Positions 10,101-18,556 of a stretch of 64,000 nucleotides of DNA are shown here, piece after piece. Source of the DNA: an uncultured Rhodopila sp. (lineage in GTDB: Bacteria > Pseudomonadota > Alphaproteobacteria > Acetobacterales > Acetobacteraceae). The notes below the pieces were generated by a model, which saw only the letters and a program-made list of their open reading frames with translations, had not been told where the DNA came from and did no database searches. The position numbers were made by a program, and so were the translations under genes. Numbering within the stretch: the first letter of the stretch is position 1; every line of letters begins with the position of its first letter. Location of the stretch: the NCBI GenBank assembly GCA_903851415.1, contig CAINOE010000006.1, forward strand, positions 23,587 through 87,586, written 5' to 3'.

Positions 10101-10510
10101 CGCTGGATGGCCGGGGGGTGTTTACGGCGGACCTGAACGACGACGGCCGGATCGACTTCGTAGTAACGAACAACGACGGCCCGGTGCAGGTGTTCTTTAA
10201 CGAGACCGAGTCGGGCAACAACTGGATCGAGTTCCGCCTGAAGGGGCGGCCACCGAATACCGATGCCGCGGGCGCGAAGGTTACTATTGAAACGTCTTCC
10301 GGAAAGCAGTATCGGGAGGTGAATATCGGAAACGGCTTCGCTGGCGGCAGCAGCAGGCGGGTCCATTTCGGTCTTGGCACCGCGCAAAAGATCGACGCTA
10401 TGACCATAAGGTGGCCCGACGGCTATGAGGAGCGGACAGGTCCCATGGGTGTCAACAAGATTGTCGCGATCAGAGAGCAGGATCAGGTGGCCAGCCATGC
10501 GCCGCATTAG
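7103..10510 (+). CDS. Tandem CRTAC1-type protein: two FG-GAP + ASPIC/UnbV modules fused
   Basis: An 1135-residue exported protein. The start at 7103 overlaps the previous stop (ATGA) and opens a good Sec signal ending near 'ALAAGA'. It holds two complete CRTAC1-like modules, about residues 30-560 and 590-1120. Each has a beta-propeller of FG-GAP/VCBS blades with Ca2+-binding loops of the form D-x-D/N-x-D-G (for example 'DFDNDGLDDFYV' and 'DIDNDGWQDVYV') and ends in an ASPIC/UnbV domain ('VHFGIG...WPDG', 'VHFGLG...WPDG'). A rare conserved block, 'HECNMLW' followed by 'C-D-x-GWGWG', occurs in both modules and in the next gene, suggesting a structural disulfide. UnbV-type proteins belong to enediyne cassettes; related CRTAC1 proteins are widespread, so the chemistry is open. 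Confidence 0.85.
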   Translation: MTTRYTACLLLAVVLSAPATALAAGAADVRFEDVAVSPSSGIVFKHERATFDPKLKKIMPWLTAGGAAVAVGDFDNDGLDDFYVTTSKTGAPNKLFHNLGNWHFKDVAPEMGLADVNRPETGTSSFALWLDYDNDGWRDLLLVRFGKLSLFRNIEGKRFEEVTDKAGLNLLVNSTSAAAIDYNHSGYLSILIGGYFPEKDLHHMPDSKILFDSWETAKNGGRTYLFRNNGNGTFTDVTKEAGLFDRGWTMAIGVGDLDNDGWQDIYLARDFGTDKVYRNLHNGTFADVSEQAIGVDTKKGMNAEMGDYNNSGRLGVYVTNMTEPYLHECNMLWQNNGDFRFTDVSEETGTCDTGWGWGAKFLDADNDGQLDLYVVNGFISSGPSDYMKILLDFIFREDVDLRDAKDWPDMGGYSMAGYEHHVLFHQEGGAFKNIAASAGVDDTLDGRGVAIADFDHDGKMDMIVSNVDGPVRLYRNISTNTGKWIGFNLHDRKGRPEPIGARVYVTTGIDQQMREISPANGFESQSSLAVHFGIGNYKAAENVAIVWPDGQRQEFSNLACCKYYDVTHEGLAKAAQAAPPPKPEHKLAFREAAVQSGVVARHHPPVFDPKLGHIMAMVSAGAAGGAIGEVNANGRDDIFITDSRAGYPNHLFINLGNGKFEDRAVEAGVANFNDEYNVSTGGLFFDYDGDGLDDLLIFRFGSQVLLHNLGNGRFEDVSAKSGIGAIKGNFLSAIAFDADRDGYLDLYLGAYFPEADLFHLKDDHVLHESWENARNGGRKVFLHNNGDGTFTDRTAEVGLQDTGWTMALGYADIDNDGWQDVYVANDYGPDMLFHNEHGHFRNITPTAIGFDTKKGMNAEFGDFDNDGFPDIFVTNVTEPFLHECNMLWHNNGDLTFTDIASEMNVCDGGWGWGGKFADVDNDGWLDIYQVNGFFTGPKSADYLTVLLPSLWNNGGEDPSSASKWPPINGMSMVNKEVHRLWMNEGGLGFRRDDSTALASTLDGRGVFTADLNDDGRIDFVVTNNDGPVQVFFNETESGNNWIEFRLKGRPPNTDAAGAKVTIETSSGKQYREVNIGNGFAGGSSRRVHFGLGTAQKIDAMTIRWPDGYEERTGPMGVNKIVAIREQDQVASHAPH

Positions 10511-12260
10511 GTTTGCCGCCTTGGCAATGATCCTCTCATGCGGGGCCGCCGGTGCGCAGCCGCCGGTCAGAACCGCCGCTGAACCGGTGTTCAAGGACGT
10601 GACCGGTGCTTCCGGCCTGCATTTCCGCCACTACGGCCCGGCGGTGAACGAGAAGCTGCGCAATCTCGGTCCGTGGTTTACGGCGCTGGGGGCCGGGGGC
10701 GCCACCGGCGACATCAATAACGATGGTCTGCTCGATATTTACCTGACAAACAGCCTTTTCGGAAAGCCCAATGCTCTGTTCATCAACAAGGGCGGGATGA
10801 ACTTTGAGGAGCACGCCGCCGACTACGGCGTTGCCGATCTCAATGACGATGACAACTATTCGATGACCGCGTTGCTCGTGGATTTGGACAATGACGGCTA
10901 CAAGGATCTGGTGGTCGTCCGGTTCGGTCGCAGTCTGATCTTCCGCAACATCCGTGGCGAGCGGTTCGAGCTTGTGGCCGACGCGCTGGCCAAAGCCCCA
11001 TCGCCGAGGAATCCCGTTTCGGTTGTTGCGTTTGACTACGACAGAAGCGGCCTGCTCAGCCTGTACTTCGGGTGCTACTTCCCGGATGTGGACCTGCGGA
11101 CCGTCAAGACCGGCAAGGGGCTGCTGCACGACAGTTGGGAAAGCGCCCGTAACGGCGGAACCAACTTCCTTATGAAGAACATGGGCAATTTCAAATTCGA
11201 AGACCGCACCATGGAGGCCGGAGTCGGCGATACCGGCTGGTCTCTGGCGGTGGCATCCGGCGACATCGACAAGGACGGTTGGCCGGACCTTTATGTGGCT
11301 AACGACTTCGGCGCCGACACGGTTTATCATAACAACGGCAACGGAACATTTACCAACATATCGGCCAAGAGTATCGGGATCGACACGAAAAAAGGCATGA
11401 ACGCCGAATTCGGCGATTTCGACAACGACGGCCTTCCGGATATATTCGTCACGAACATCACCGAGGCATACCTGCATGAATGCAACATGCTATGGCACAA
11501 TAATGGCGACCTGACCTTCACCGACATGGCGTCGGACCTGGGGGTCTGCGACACCGGTTGGGGCTGGGGAGGGAAATTCCTCGACTACGACAACGACGGC
11601 TATCTGGACCTGATGGTCATGAACGGCTTCATTTCCGCTGGAAAGAAGGATTACATCGATATTTTGATGCCGATCATGCTGGACGGCGATGTCGATCTGT
11701 CGAACACGATGAACTGGCCGGCGCTGGGCGATATGAGCTTCAGCGGATACGAACGGAAGAAGCTGTTCCACAATGTCAACGGGCTTTCGTTCGAGGATGT
11801 CAGTGCCAAAGCCGGGGTCGACGTGCAGACCGATGGGCGCGGCCTGATCATCGGGGACTTCGACAACGACGGGCGGGAAGACATGTTGTTCCTGAACGCG
11901 AACCAGAACGCGATCCTGTTTCAGAACCTGACCCGGGGCGGCAATTGGATCCAGATCGATCTGGAGGGGAAAAAGAGCAACCGTGACGGCATCGGCACCA
12001 GGGTCACCGCTTATACCGCGGACGGCAAGTTGTTCTACCGTGAAACCAATGCCGGGAATGGTTTTGAGACTCAAAGTTCCCCACTTGTGCACATCGGTGT
12101 TGGCAACCACAAGTCGATAGATGATCTGGAGGTCATCTGGACGAGCGGGATCGTCCAGCATTTCCACGATGTGCCGGTGAACAGGCGTTTTCATCTCACG
12201 GAGAACGCAGATCTGGTTGAGATGAACCCCGACAAGCGCCAGGCCGGAGCCGCGAAATGA
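10497..12260 (+). CDS. CRTAC1-type FG-GAP + ASPIC/UnbV protein
   Basis: The ATG at 10497 overlaps the previous gene by 14 nt, has AGGTGG upstream and opens a short Sec signal ending at 'AGA-QPP'; 587 residues. One propeller module with D-x-D-x-D-G loops ('DINNDGLLDIYL', 'DLDNDGYKDLVV', 'DYDNDGYLDLMV') and a C-terminal ASPIC/UnbV domain (about 495-570, 'VHIGVG...VIWTSG'). It shares the 'HECNMLWHNNGDLTFTD' and 'C-D-T-GWGWGGKF' segments almost word for word with the second half of the preceding gene. The DNA is also nearly identical around 9669 and 11400, so these are recent duplicates. It is likely periplasmic or surface-exposed and calcium-stabilised; substrate unknown. Confidence 0.85.
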   Translation: MRRIRFAALAMILSCGAAGAQPPVRTAAEPVFKDVTGASGLHFRHYGPAVNEKLRNLGPWFTALGAGGATGDINNDGLLDIYLTNSLFGKPNALFINKGGMNFEEHAADYGVADLNDDDNYSMTALLVDLDNDGYKDLVVVRFGRSLIFRNIRGERFELVADALAKAPSPRNPVSVVAFDYDRSGLLSLYFGCYFPDVDLRTVKTGKGLLHDSWESARNGGTNFLMKNMGNFKFEDRTMEAGVGDTGWSLAVASGDIDKDGWPDLYVANDFGADTVYHNNGNGTFTNISAKSIGIDTKKGMNAEFGDFDNDGLPDIFVTNITEAYLHECNMLWHNNGDLTFTDMASDLGVCDTGWGWGGKFLDYDNDGYLDLMVMNGFISAGKKDYIDILMPIMLDGDVDLSNTMNWPALGDMSFSGYERKKLFHNVNGLSFEDVSAKAGVDVQTDGRGLIIGDFDNDGREDMLFLNANQNAILFQNLTRGGNWIQIDLEGKKSNRDGIGTRVTAYTADGKLFYRETNAGNGFETQSSPLVHIGVGNHKSIDDLEVIWTSGIVQHFHDVPVNRRFHLTENADLVEMNPDKRQAGAAK

Positions 12261-15200
12261 CAGTTCACGTGACGATGCAATCTTGCCGGCGGCGAATACG
12301 CAAGCTGGCCGCGCCGGCGGTTGCTATCTGCTGCATGTTGACGGGTTCGGCGCTGGCCGACGAACCGCTCAATCCCAAGGACGCGTTGGCCCCGATCTTC
12401 AGAGAGAATCCGAAGCTGGCCGATCCGCAAGCGGACCGAGCGAGGCTGCGTAACGAAGGCATTGCGCACTATGAAGGCGGCCTGACGCTTGACCGGGCGA
12501 TTGCATCGTTTCAGGCGGCCTATGACATTGGTCATCAGCCGGTTGACGCCTTCAATATGGCGCTTGTGCTCATCAAGCAGAACAAGCTTGGCGAGGCGCG
12601 CGTCTGGACCGAAAAGGCGCTGGAGGGAAACGCCGGGTTTGCCAACGCCCAATACACCATGGGCTTGATCGAAAAGCTGGACGGACATGCCGATGCCGCG
12701 CGGGAGCGTTGGACGGCGACCAATAAGCTGCATCCGACGGATGCAAATCTGCATTACGAACTGGCTATGCTGGCGAGCGCCGACAAGGACGAACACAGCT
12801 TCCTGCAGGAACTGTTGCGGGCGTTGGAGCTGGACCCTGACCATAAGTCCAGCCTGTATCAGATGTATCGTTACTACCAAACTACCGGCAACAAGGAGAT
12901 GGCATCGGCCACGCTCAAGCATTTCAACGCGGTCAAGTCGGCGGAGCGGTTTTCCCGCAAGGAACGGCCGCTCGACGAAAGCAGCTTTACGAAACCGCTG
13001 CGCGACGATCAGCTTCACGGAACCGGAGGTTTTCCGTTCATCGACTCCGTCATCTCAGCGCAGGTCGTCCGCACACGTCAAACCTGCGCCTTGGTTCGCC
13101 TGGCCCGGATGACAGTCATCGCGTCGCCAGCCAGGGAGAATCTTGTTGGCATCTGCGCTGACGGAACGATACTGCAAATCGCCGATGGCAAGGCCGAGAC
13201 GCTGGGTAAACTCGACGCGCCGGCCGACGACCTTCGGGTTGAGTGGCTGGACCCCCAAGGTCCCCGGGTCATTGCGGCCGGCCCCTCCGGTGTCCGGCTG
13301 TCGACGCCGATCGGCAAGCCGCCGCTTGCGTTTGAAACGATTGACGATACGCCTGCGCGGCGGTTTGTTCTCGCTGATTTTGAGCACGACGGATCGCTCG
13401 ACATTCTTACGGATGCGGCGCCCGCGCCGCTGGCCAAGCACGATGGGAAATACGGCCGCCAGCCGGCGGTTTATGCGAACAGCGCGCTTGCCGGGGTCCT
13501 CCAGGGGGACAGCCCGGTCGGCGTTGCCGATGCGCAACGGCGGGGTATGGCGGATTTGGTCAAGGCGGCGGGCCAGGACGTCCAGTTCGTCGTGGATGGG
13601 GCGGCGGGTTACCGGAACGGGCCGCGTATCCACCTGACAGACCAGGGGACCGTTTCTCAGATCGAAGTGGCGGATCTCGACAATGACGGCGTGCTCGACC
13701 TCGTTGCGGCGGCGAGCGACGGCATTTCCATCGTTTGGGGTTCCGCCAATCCTGATGCCCCCGTCAACATCGCCCGTCTGCCGATCGGCCCCGTCCGCTT
13801 CGTCGTTGCCGACATGAACAACGACGGCCGGCGCGATATCGTCACCATCGATTCCGGCGGGACCGCCTCCATTCTGGTAAACAGTGGGCCCCGCAAGTTC
13901 GACAAGAAGATCCTGGGTACCGTTCCGGTGCCGGCCGGCGAACTCATCGCGTTTGACGAGAATCGGGACGGCTTGCTCGATATCGCTTATATCGACGGGA
14001 CCGGCGCGCTGGTCGTGCTGCGCAACAGCAGCCGGAACGTCGGCGCATCGATTGACGTTTTGCTCAACGGCAAGCGCAGTCCGCCGGCAGGTCAGCTCAC
14101 GCAGGTGGAGGTGCGGAAGGGACCGCTCTTTTCCTACGCGCAGTCGGCGGGGGGCCTGGTGCATTTCGGTCTCGGCAAGGAGGAGTATGCCGAAATCGTT
14201 CGCCTCGAATGGCCCAACGGCTTTGTCGAAAACAAGATCAAGGTGGACGCCGCACACGATCCGTACGTGTATCAGGAATCCGAGCGCATCGCCGGCTCCT
14301 GCCCGACGGTTTTCGTGCGGACGGCGGACGGGTTCCACTACGTAACGGACGCTTTGATTACGACCGCTATCGGAATCCTGGAACAACGCGGAGTCTATTT
14401 TGGCTTCGGCGATGAAGAACACGTGGTGATACCCCCCGGCCTTTTAACCGAAGCGGACGGCCGCCTCGACATCAGGGTGACAGAGGAATTGCGGGAAACC
14501 ACCTATATCGATCATGCCGCTCTCCTTGTCCTTGACCATCCGGCCGGGGCGCGCTTGGGCTCGACGGAGCGTCTGGCCCCGCCGGCGCCTGAGAAGGGGC
14601 CTTATTATCTCGCCCGCCATCTCATTCCTGCAGCGCATGCATCCTTCGAGGGGCGGGACGTGACGGAACTGTTGGCGCAACAGGACCGCCGCTATGCCGA
14701 CACGGTGTTCAGGACACGCAATCCGGGCTTCGCCGAACCATCGGTCATCGAATTGACGCTGGCAGACGACGTCGATCCCGGCAGCGTGGATGCAGTCTTT
14801 GCAACCGGTTGGTTCCAGGCATTCGATTCGACCGCGGTGATCGGCGCATTCAAAGGCGAATCTCCTGATTTCCAGTTTCCCGAGCTGCAGGAAAAGGTCG
14901 GCGGCGCCTGGTATTCGGTTGGCTTCATTGGCATCCCTGCCGGCCAGAACCGAACCGCCGTGCTAACCTTGCAAAAGCCGTTGCGCTCGCGCCAGCTCAG
15001 GTTGCTGTCAAACTTCTCGGTTTATTGGGACGAGATCGCGTTCAGCGTCGCCGGCGAGGCCGTCGCTACCGTTGCGGAGCTGCCGCTTCTGGAAGCGACT
15101 CTGAGGTTTCATGGATTCTCCGGAATCAAATCGACAGAGCCCGAGACGTTCGATTATGAAAACGTCCGTTACGGGATGATCTGGAGTCCGATGCGCGGTC

Positions 15201-15547
15201 ATTTCACGAACTATGGCCCGGTCGAATCACTGATCGCTGAGAAAGACGGGAAATATGCGGCCATCGGCGGAGGAGACGAACTGGCCCTGTCATTCAGGGC
15301 GCCCGCGACACCTCCGGCGCCGGGGTTCGAGCGCAGCTTCATTCTGGTGCTTGACGGGCACGTGAAAGATGCCGATCGATACACGGCAAACTCCGGGTCG
15401 GTGGAACCCATGCCCTACGCGGCGATGACGGTATTTCCCGGGCTGCCGAAACCAGAAGATCCGATGTCGGCCGCCATGCGACAGCGGGAGGGACTCGACT
15501 TCACGCTGACAACCGTTTCCAGCGGGAAGGCACCGAACCATGATTGA
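12257..15547 (+). CDS. TPR + FG-GAP propeller + ASPIC/UnbV protein with extra C-terminal domain
   Basis: Starts by ATGA overlap; 1096 residues. The signal ends near 'GSALA'. Residues about 60-230 are TPR repeats ('ALVLIKQNKLGEARVWTEKAL', 'AQYTMGLIEKLDGHADAARE'), about 265-590 is a VCBS/FG-GAP propeller ('DLDNDGVLDLVA', 'DMNNDGRRDIVT', 'DENRDGLLDIAY'), and about 600-670 an ASPIC/UnbV-like domain ('VHFGLG...RLEWPNG'). The last ~410 residues start at 'CPTVFVRTADGFHYVTDAL', an arrangement I recall from large TPR-ASPIC proteins of other phyla, where a 'CP-x-L-x-x-W-x-G-x-x-F-x-F-V-T-D' segment follows ASPIC. The function of that tail is not known to me. It overlaps the next gene by 8 nt. Probably an extracytoplasmic scaffold working with the other propeller proteins. 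Confidence 0.8.
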   Translation: MTVHVTMQSCRRRIRKLAAPAVAICCMLTGSALADEPLNPKDALAPIFRENPKLADPQADRARLRNEGIAHYEGGLTLDRAIASFQAAYDIGHQPVDAFNMALVLIKQNKLGEARVWTEKALEGNAGFANAQYTMGLIEKLDGHADAARERWTATNKLHPTDANLHYELAMLASADKDEHSFLQELLRALELDPDHKSSLYQMYRYYQTTGNKEMASATLKHFNAVKSAERFSRKERPLDESSFTKPLRDDQLHGTGGFPFIDSVISAQVVRTRQTCALVRLARMTVIASPARENLVGICADGTILQIADGKAETLGKLDAPADDLRVEWLDPQGPRVIAAGPSGVRLSTPIGKPPLAFETIDDTPARRFVLADFEHDGSLDILTDAAPAPLAKHDGKYGRQPAVYANSALAGVLQGDSPVGVADAQRRGMADLVKAAGQDVQFVVDGAAGYRNGPRIHLTDQGTVSQIEVADLDNDGVLDLVAAASDGISIVWGSANPDAPVNIARLPIGPVRFVVADMNNDGRRDIVTIDSGGTASILVNSGPRKFDKKILGTVPVPAGELIAFDENRDGLLDIAYIDGTGALVVLRNSSRNVGASIDVLLNGKRSPPAGQLTQVEVRKGPLFSYAQSAGGLVHFGLGKEEYAEIVRLEWPNGFVENKIKVDAAHDPYVYQESERIAGSCPTVFVRTADGFHYVTDALITTAIGILEQRGVYFGFGDEEHVVIPPGLLTEADGRLDIRVTEELRETTYIDHAALLVLDHPAGARLGSTERLAPPAPEKGPYYLARHLIPAAHASFEGRDVTELLAQQDRRYADTVFRTRNPGFAEPSVIELTLADDVDPGSVDAVFATGWFQAFDSTAVIGAFKGESPDFQFPELQEKVGGAWYSVGFIGIPAGQNRTAVLTLQKPLRSRQLRLLSNFSVYWDEIAFSVAGEAVATVAELPLLEATLRFHGFSGIKSTEPETFDYENVRYGMIWSPMRGHFTNYGPVESLIAEKDGKYAAIGGGDELALSFRAPATPPAPGFERSFILVLDGHVKDADRYTANSGSVEPMPYAAMTVFPGLPKPEDPMSAAMRQREGLDFTLTTVSSGKAPNHD

Positions 15548-17477
15548 CTTTGTAAAGCGGCGGCGGGCGGCGCTTGCGCTCGTCGCGCTGTCGGCAATGG
15601 TCATCGTTGCTGTCGGCCTCTGGTTCGCGCTGCGCCCACCCAACGGCCGTGCGTTCGACCACAAGGCCATGGCCGAGGCGACTGCGCTGCTGAAAGACGG
15701 CAAGCGGGAGCAGGCTCTGGACGTGGTCGAAAAGCGGTTGACCGCGAACCCTGATAGCATCGAACTCGGCAATTTTTATCGTGCCGCGGCGGTTTCCGTT
15801 AAGCTGCACGATCGGCCGATTAAATTCTTTGCCGGCCAGCTTGAAAGTCTCAAGGTTCTACCGGATGGGCTGCGGTTTAATCTGGCCTTTGCATACATCG
15901 ACAAGATCCCGGTGGTCGGCCCGATGGGCGCCGGTTTTCTCTCGAAACGGGCGATCAAGCAGTTTCAGACCGTAGTCGATAAGGACCCGGACAACTGGAT
16001 CGGGAACTATGGCATCGGAATGAACTACCTGCATTGGCCGGAATACTTTGAAAAGAATGATGACTCGATGCATTACTTCGAAAAATGTCTCGAGATCCAA
16101 AAGAACCAGACGATAAAGCCTAATTTTGTCCTGACTTTCATCAGGCTTGGAGATGCCTATGCCAAGGTCGGGCAGGTCGACAAGGCTCGGCAGGCCTGGC
16201 AGGCTGGCTTGCTCGTGTTCCCGGGCTTCTCGGATCTGACCACCCGGCTTGCGCTAAGCGACGCCGAAACGGTGTCTCTCATTAAGGAAATGTATAACCC
16301 GAACAACTCCATCGGCGAGATCAATACCGATATCAGCATCCTGTGGGCGGAGAAGCTGCCGGAGAGCACATTGCCGTTGAAGCGGATGACGGTCGCCAAC
16401 GGCGGGCGCGGCATTGGCGGCCAGTTTGTTGCCGAAAAGGCCGATGATTCGGACGCGCGGTACTTTGCGTGGTTCAAGAAGAACCTGCCCTTTCTGGTGC
16501 GGCGCACGGAGGCCGCGAAGGTCGACATGCGGGGCCTGGGTTCGACCGAGGAATCCGATCGCCGCGGAATCAGCTTCGTTGCCAACGACATGGTGCGCGG
16601 CTTCATCACCCAGTTTCAGGATGAGGATCATGCCGCGACCTTGGCGACGCTCGATCGTGCCACACCGTTTGACCGCCCGTTCCTGCACGAGGGTATCGGC
16701 ATGGGGCTGGCTGCCAACCTCGACACCGACGGCGACGGGTCTTTGGCAAGGTTCGAAGACCAAATAGGCGCATTCGATCCAGCTTTCCGTCGGCTACATT
16801 ATGCCGGCCTCGGAATGTGGTACGGCCTTTCGCCCACGGTCAATCTGGTGCGTATACGGAAACAATTCGCCGAACTGAGTCTGCGGGCTCAGATATATGC
16901 TTATGAAGGGCTTGGGTTTTCCGTTTCGCTTTTCCACAACAGCGGCAACGCCAGCGCGCTGGAGGTTGCCGATCGGCTTCCCTTCGCGGCAGCGTCTGCT
17001 TTCGCGCATGGCGCCGGCCGCGCAATGTGGGTCAAATTCGGTCCAGACATGAATGCCTTCAGCCAGGGACTGGCCGGTTTGCCGGAACGCCTCCGGCCGG
17101 ATGCGATCTCCGGGTTCGGTATGGGCGTCAGTTTCACTCGTATCAACCATCCGGAAGAATTTTTGCCGATCGGCGACTCAGTCAGTATCGCGACGGGCAG
17201 GGCGTGCACCGACTTTCTTGCAGGCCTTGCCATGGGCCTGAGCGTTCGTAACGCGGCCGACCAGGACTACGTTGAACAGTCGCTCCAGGCCGCGGCCAAT
17301 CCCGAGGCGACTCGGGCGGCGCAGCGTCTTCGGATTGTCGGCCAGACCGCTCTGCAAACGCTGCAGGACGGCCAGGTGGAGGAACTACATGGCAATTGGC
17401 GCAAGGCGATGCGCGAAGCTATCGGAAGCACGCCCGTCCCGGCCGACCCCAACCATCCGTGCCAGGTGCCATTATGA
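15540..17477 (+). CDS. TPR protein with DUF1702-like (UnbL-type) domain
   Basis: 645 residues. One N-terminal membrane helix (about 10-30) with a basic start anchors the protein, probably with its bulk outside the cytoplasm. Residues about 40-245 are TPR-like and paralogous to the N-terminal part of the 5292 gene. Residues about 345-580 follow the DUF1702 pattern: 'MVRGFITQF', 'FLHEGIGMGLA', 'YAYEGLGFSVSLFH', then 'GAGRAMWVKFGPDM' and 'PERLRPDAISGFGMGVSF', matching the family's G-x-GR-x-x-W, P-x-x-R-x-D and SG-x-G elements. From memory, DUF1702 is the UnbL component of enediyne cassettes. A membrane anchor plus TPR in front of it is unusual. ATGA overlap with the next gene. Confidence 0.7.
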   Translation: MIDFVKRRRAALALVALSAMVIVAVGLWFALRPPNGRAFDHKAMAEATALLKDGKREQALDVVEKRLTANPDSIELGNFYRAAAVSVKLHDRPIKFFAGQLESLKVLPDGLRFNLAFAYIDKIPVVGPMGAGFLSKRAIKQFQTVVDKDPDNWIGNYGIGMNYLHWPEYFEKNDDSMHYFEKCLEIQKNQTIKPNFVLTFIRLGDAYAKVGQVDKARQAWQAGLLVFPGFSDLTTRLALSDAETVSLIKEMYNPNNSIGEINTDISILWAEKLPESTLPLKRMTVANGGRGIGGQFVAEKADDSDARYFAWFKKNLPFLVRRTEAAKVDMRGLGSTEESDRRGISFVANDMVRGFITQFQDEDHAATLATLDRATPFDRPFLHEGIGMGLAANLDTDGDGSLARFEDQIGAFDPAFRRLHYAGLGMWYGLSPTVNLVRIRKQFAELSLRAQIYAYEGLGFSVSLFHNSGNASALEVADRLPFAAASAFAHGAGRAMWVKFGPDMNAFSQGLAGLPERLRPDAISGFGMGVSFTRINHPEEFLPIGDSVSIATGRACTDFLAGLAMGLSVRNAADQDYVEQSLQAAANPEATRAAQRLRIVGQTALQTLQDGQVEELHGNWRKAMREAIGSTPVPADPNHPCQVPL

Positions 17478-18556
17478 CGAACAAACGACTGCTTTTTCCG
17501 GCGATCCTGCTGGCGGTCATTTTGGCCGGCCGCGCCGGCGTTGCCGAGGAGGAACACCATTTCCATCTTCACGGCGGCTTTTTCTATGGCCCGGGTCCGA
17601 TTAAGCCGGACACGGCATTGCCGGACGGCGACATAAAAGGCATCGCTTTCGACACAACGGCTTGGCGCGGAGAGGCGAAATTCGTCGCCGGAACGGCCCC
17701 GCTTTCGGACGGCAAGACTTACGTCAACGCGAACATCGATGCCGGCCGCCTCGGTATAGGCGAGAACGGGCGGACCAAGACCTTCTGGCTGACCGCGGTG
17801 GATGGCGGACCGAACAAGGGCACGGAAAAGTACTCGTTCGACAGCGCACGGAACTTCGTTTGGCAGGTCGATCTAGCTCTCGATCCCGGCTTTGCCGAGG
17901 GCATCATTCGTGTCGATGACTTCCGCCTGACAACAGGATGGGTCCAGGTGCAGCGCTCTTTGCAGACAGTGGCTGGCGCGCCAGGGGGATACGATAAGGC
18001 GGGTTCGCTGCCGAGCGGAACGTTTCTCGTCGGCCGCGTCGGCGATTTTGACCGGAATGGATTCCTGGACGGCGTCCTTGTCGCGTCGGCGAACGTTCCG
18101 ATGCAGGCTGACATGCTGCCGGGTGCGCCTGTCGCCAATCTCCGGGGCTTTACCACCGATATACCCGTTGACCCGCTGAGCGCCGCGGAGATGACCTTGG
18201 CGGGCGTCGACGGCATGCGGCCGGTCGTTTCGCGGTTGATGGCTGATGCCGATCTGCCGCAGTTGAAGTCGATGCTGGGCGACATCGGCGGCCGTATCGA
18301 CGCAGCAAGCCGCAATTACGAAGATGCATTCCTGAAGGCGGACGGAGAGGGTAAGCAAAGGCTTCAGGCCATCGGTTGGCGTATCGAAACCGCTCGCAAA
18401 TTGTTCTTTATCCCTTGGGCGTTTCTCGCGGGCTACGAGAATTCCACCGGAAAGCCGTCCACTTCAGTGCGGGATAGCGTCCAGCTTGGATTCGAAATAA
18501 TCAGCCAGCTCCTGCCGGTCATGAGAGACTTGCGCGCGGTGGAAAAACGGCGATGA
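17474..18556 (+). CDS. Exported 'GPG' domain protein (unnamed family, copy 2)
   Basis: 360 residues; the start at 17474 overlaps the previous stop and gives a Sec signal ending near 'GVA'. A His-rich stretch 'EEEHHFHLHGG' follows at once and may bind a metal. The shared domain shows FYGPGP, 'VNANIDAG', 'AVDGGPNKG', 'VWQVDLALDPGF', 'GSLPSGT', 'GDFDRNGFLDG' (an EF-hand-like loop), 'LPGAP' and 'FTTDIPVDP'. The C-terminal ~110 residues are helical. I know no named family with this motif set. In the operon this copy sits between the DUF1702-like gene and another copy of the same family. Confidence 0.7.
   Translation: MTNKRLLFPAILLAVILAGRAGVAEEEHHFHLHGGFFYGPGPIKPDTALPDGDIKGIAFDTTAWRGEAKFVAGTAPLSDGKTYVNANIDAGRLGIGENGRTKTFWLTAVDGGPNKGTEKYSFDSARNFVWQVDLALDPGFAEGIIRVDDFRLTTGWVQVQRSLQTVAGAPGGYDKAGSLPSGTFLVGRVGDFDRNGFLDGVLVASANVPMQADMLPGAPVANLRGFTTDIPVDPLSAAEMTLAGVDGMRPVVSRLMADADLPQLKSMLGDIGGRIDAASRNYEDAFLKADGEGKQRLQAIGWRIETARKLFFIPWAFLAGYENSTGKPSTSVRDSVQLGFEIISQLLPVMRDLRAVEKRR

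Noticed and set aside
7103..12260. Integrin-alpha-like adhesion proteins as an explanation for the FG-GAP genes
   Set aside because: The blades are terminated by ASPIC/UnbV domains and lack adhesion domains, so the CRTAC1/UnbV reading fits better.
12191..14422. Long minus-strand frames opposite the operon
   Set aside because: They are mirror images of high-GC coding sequence, rich in Arg/His/Val, with no ribosome site or domain; the same applies to the other long antisense frames at 8888-10594 and 38467-40677.
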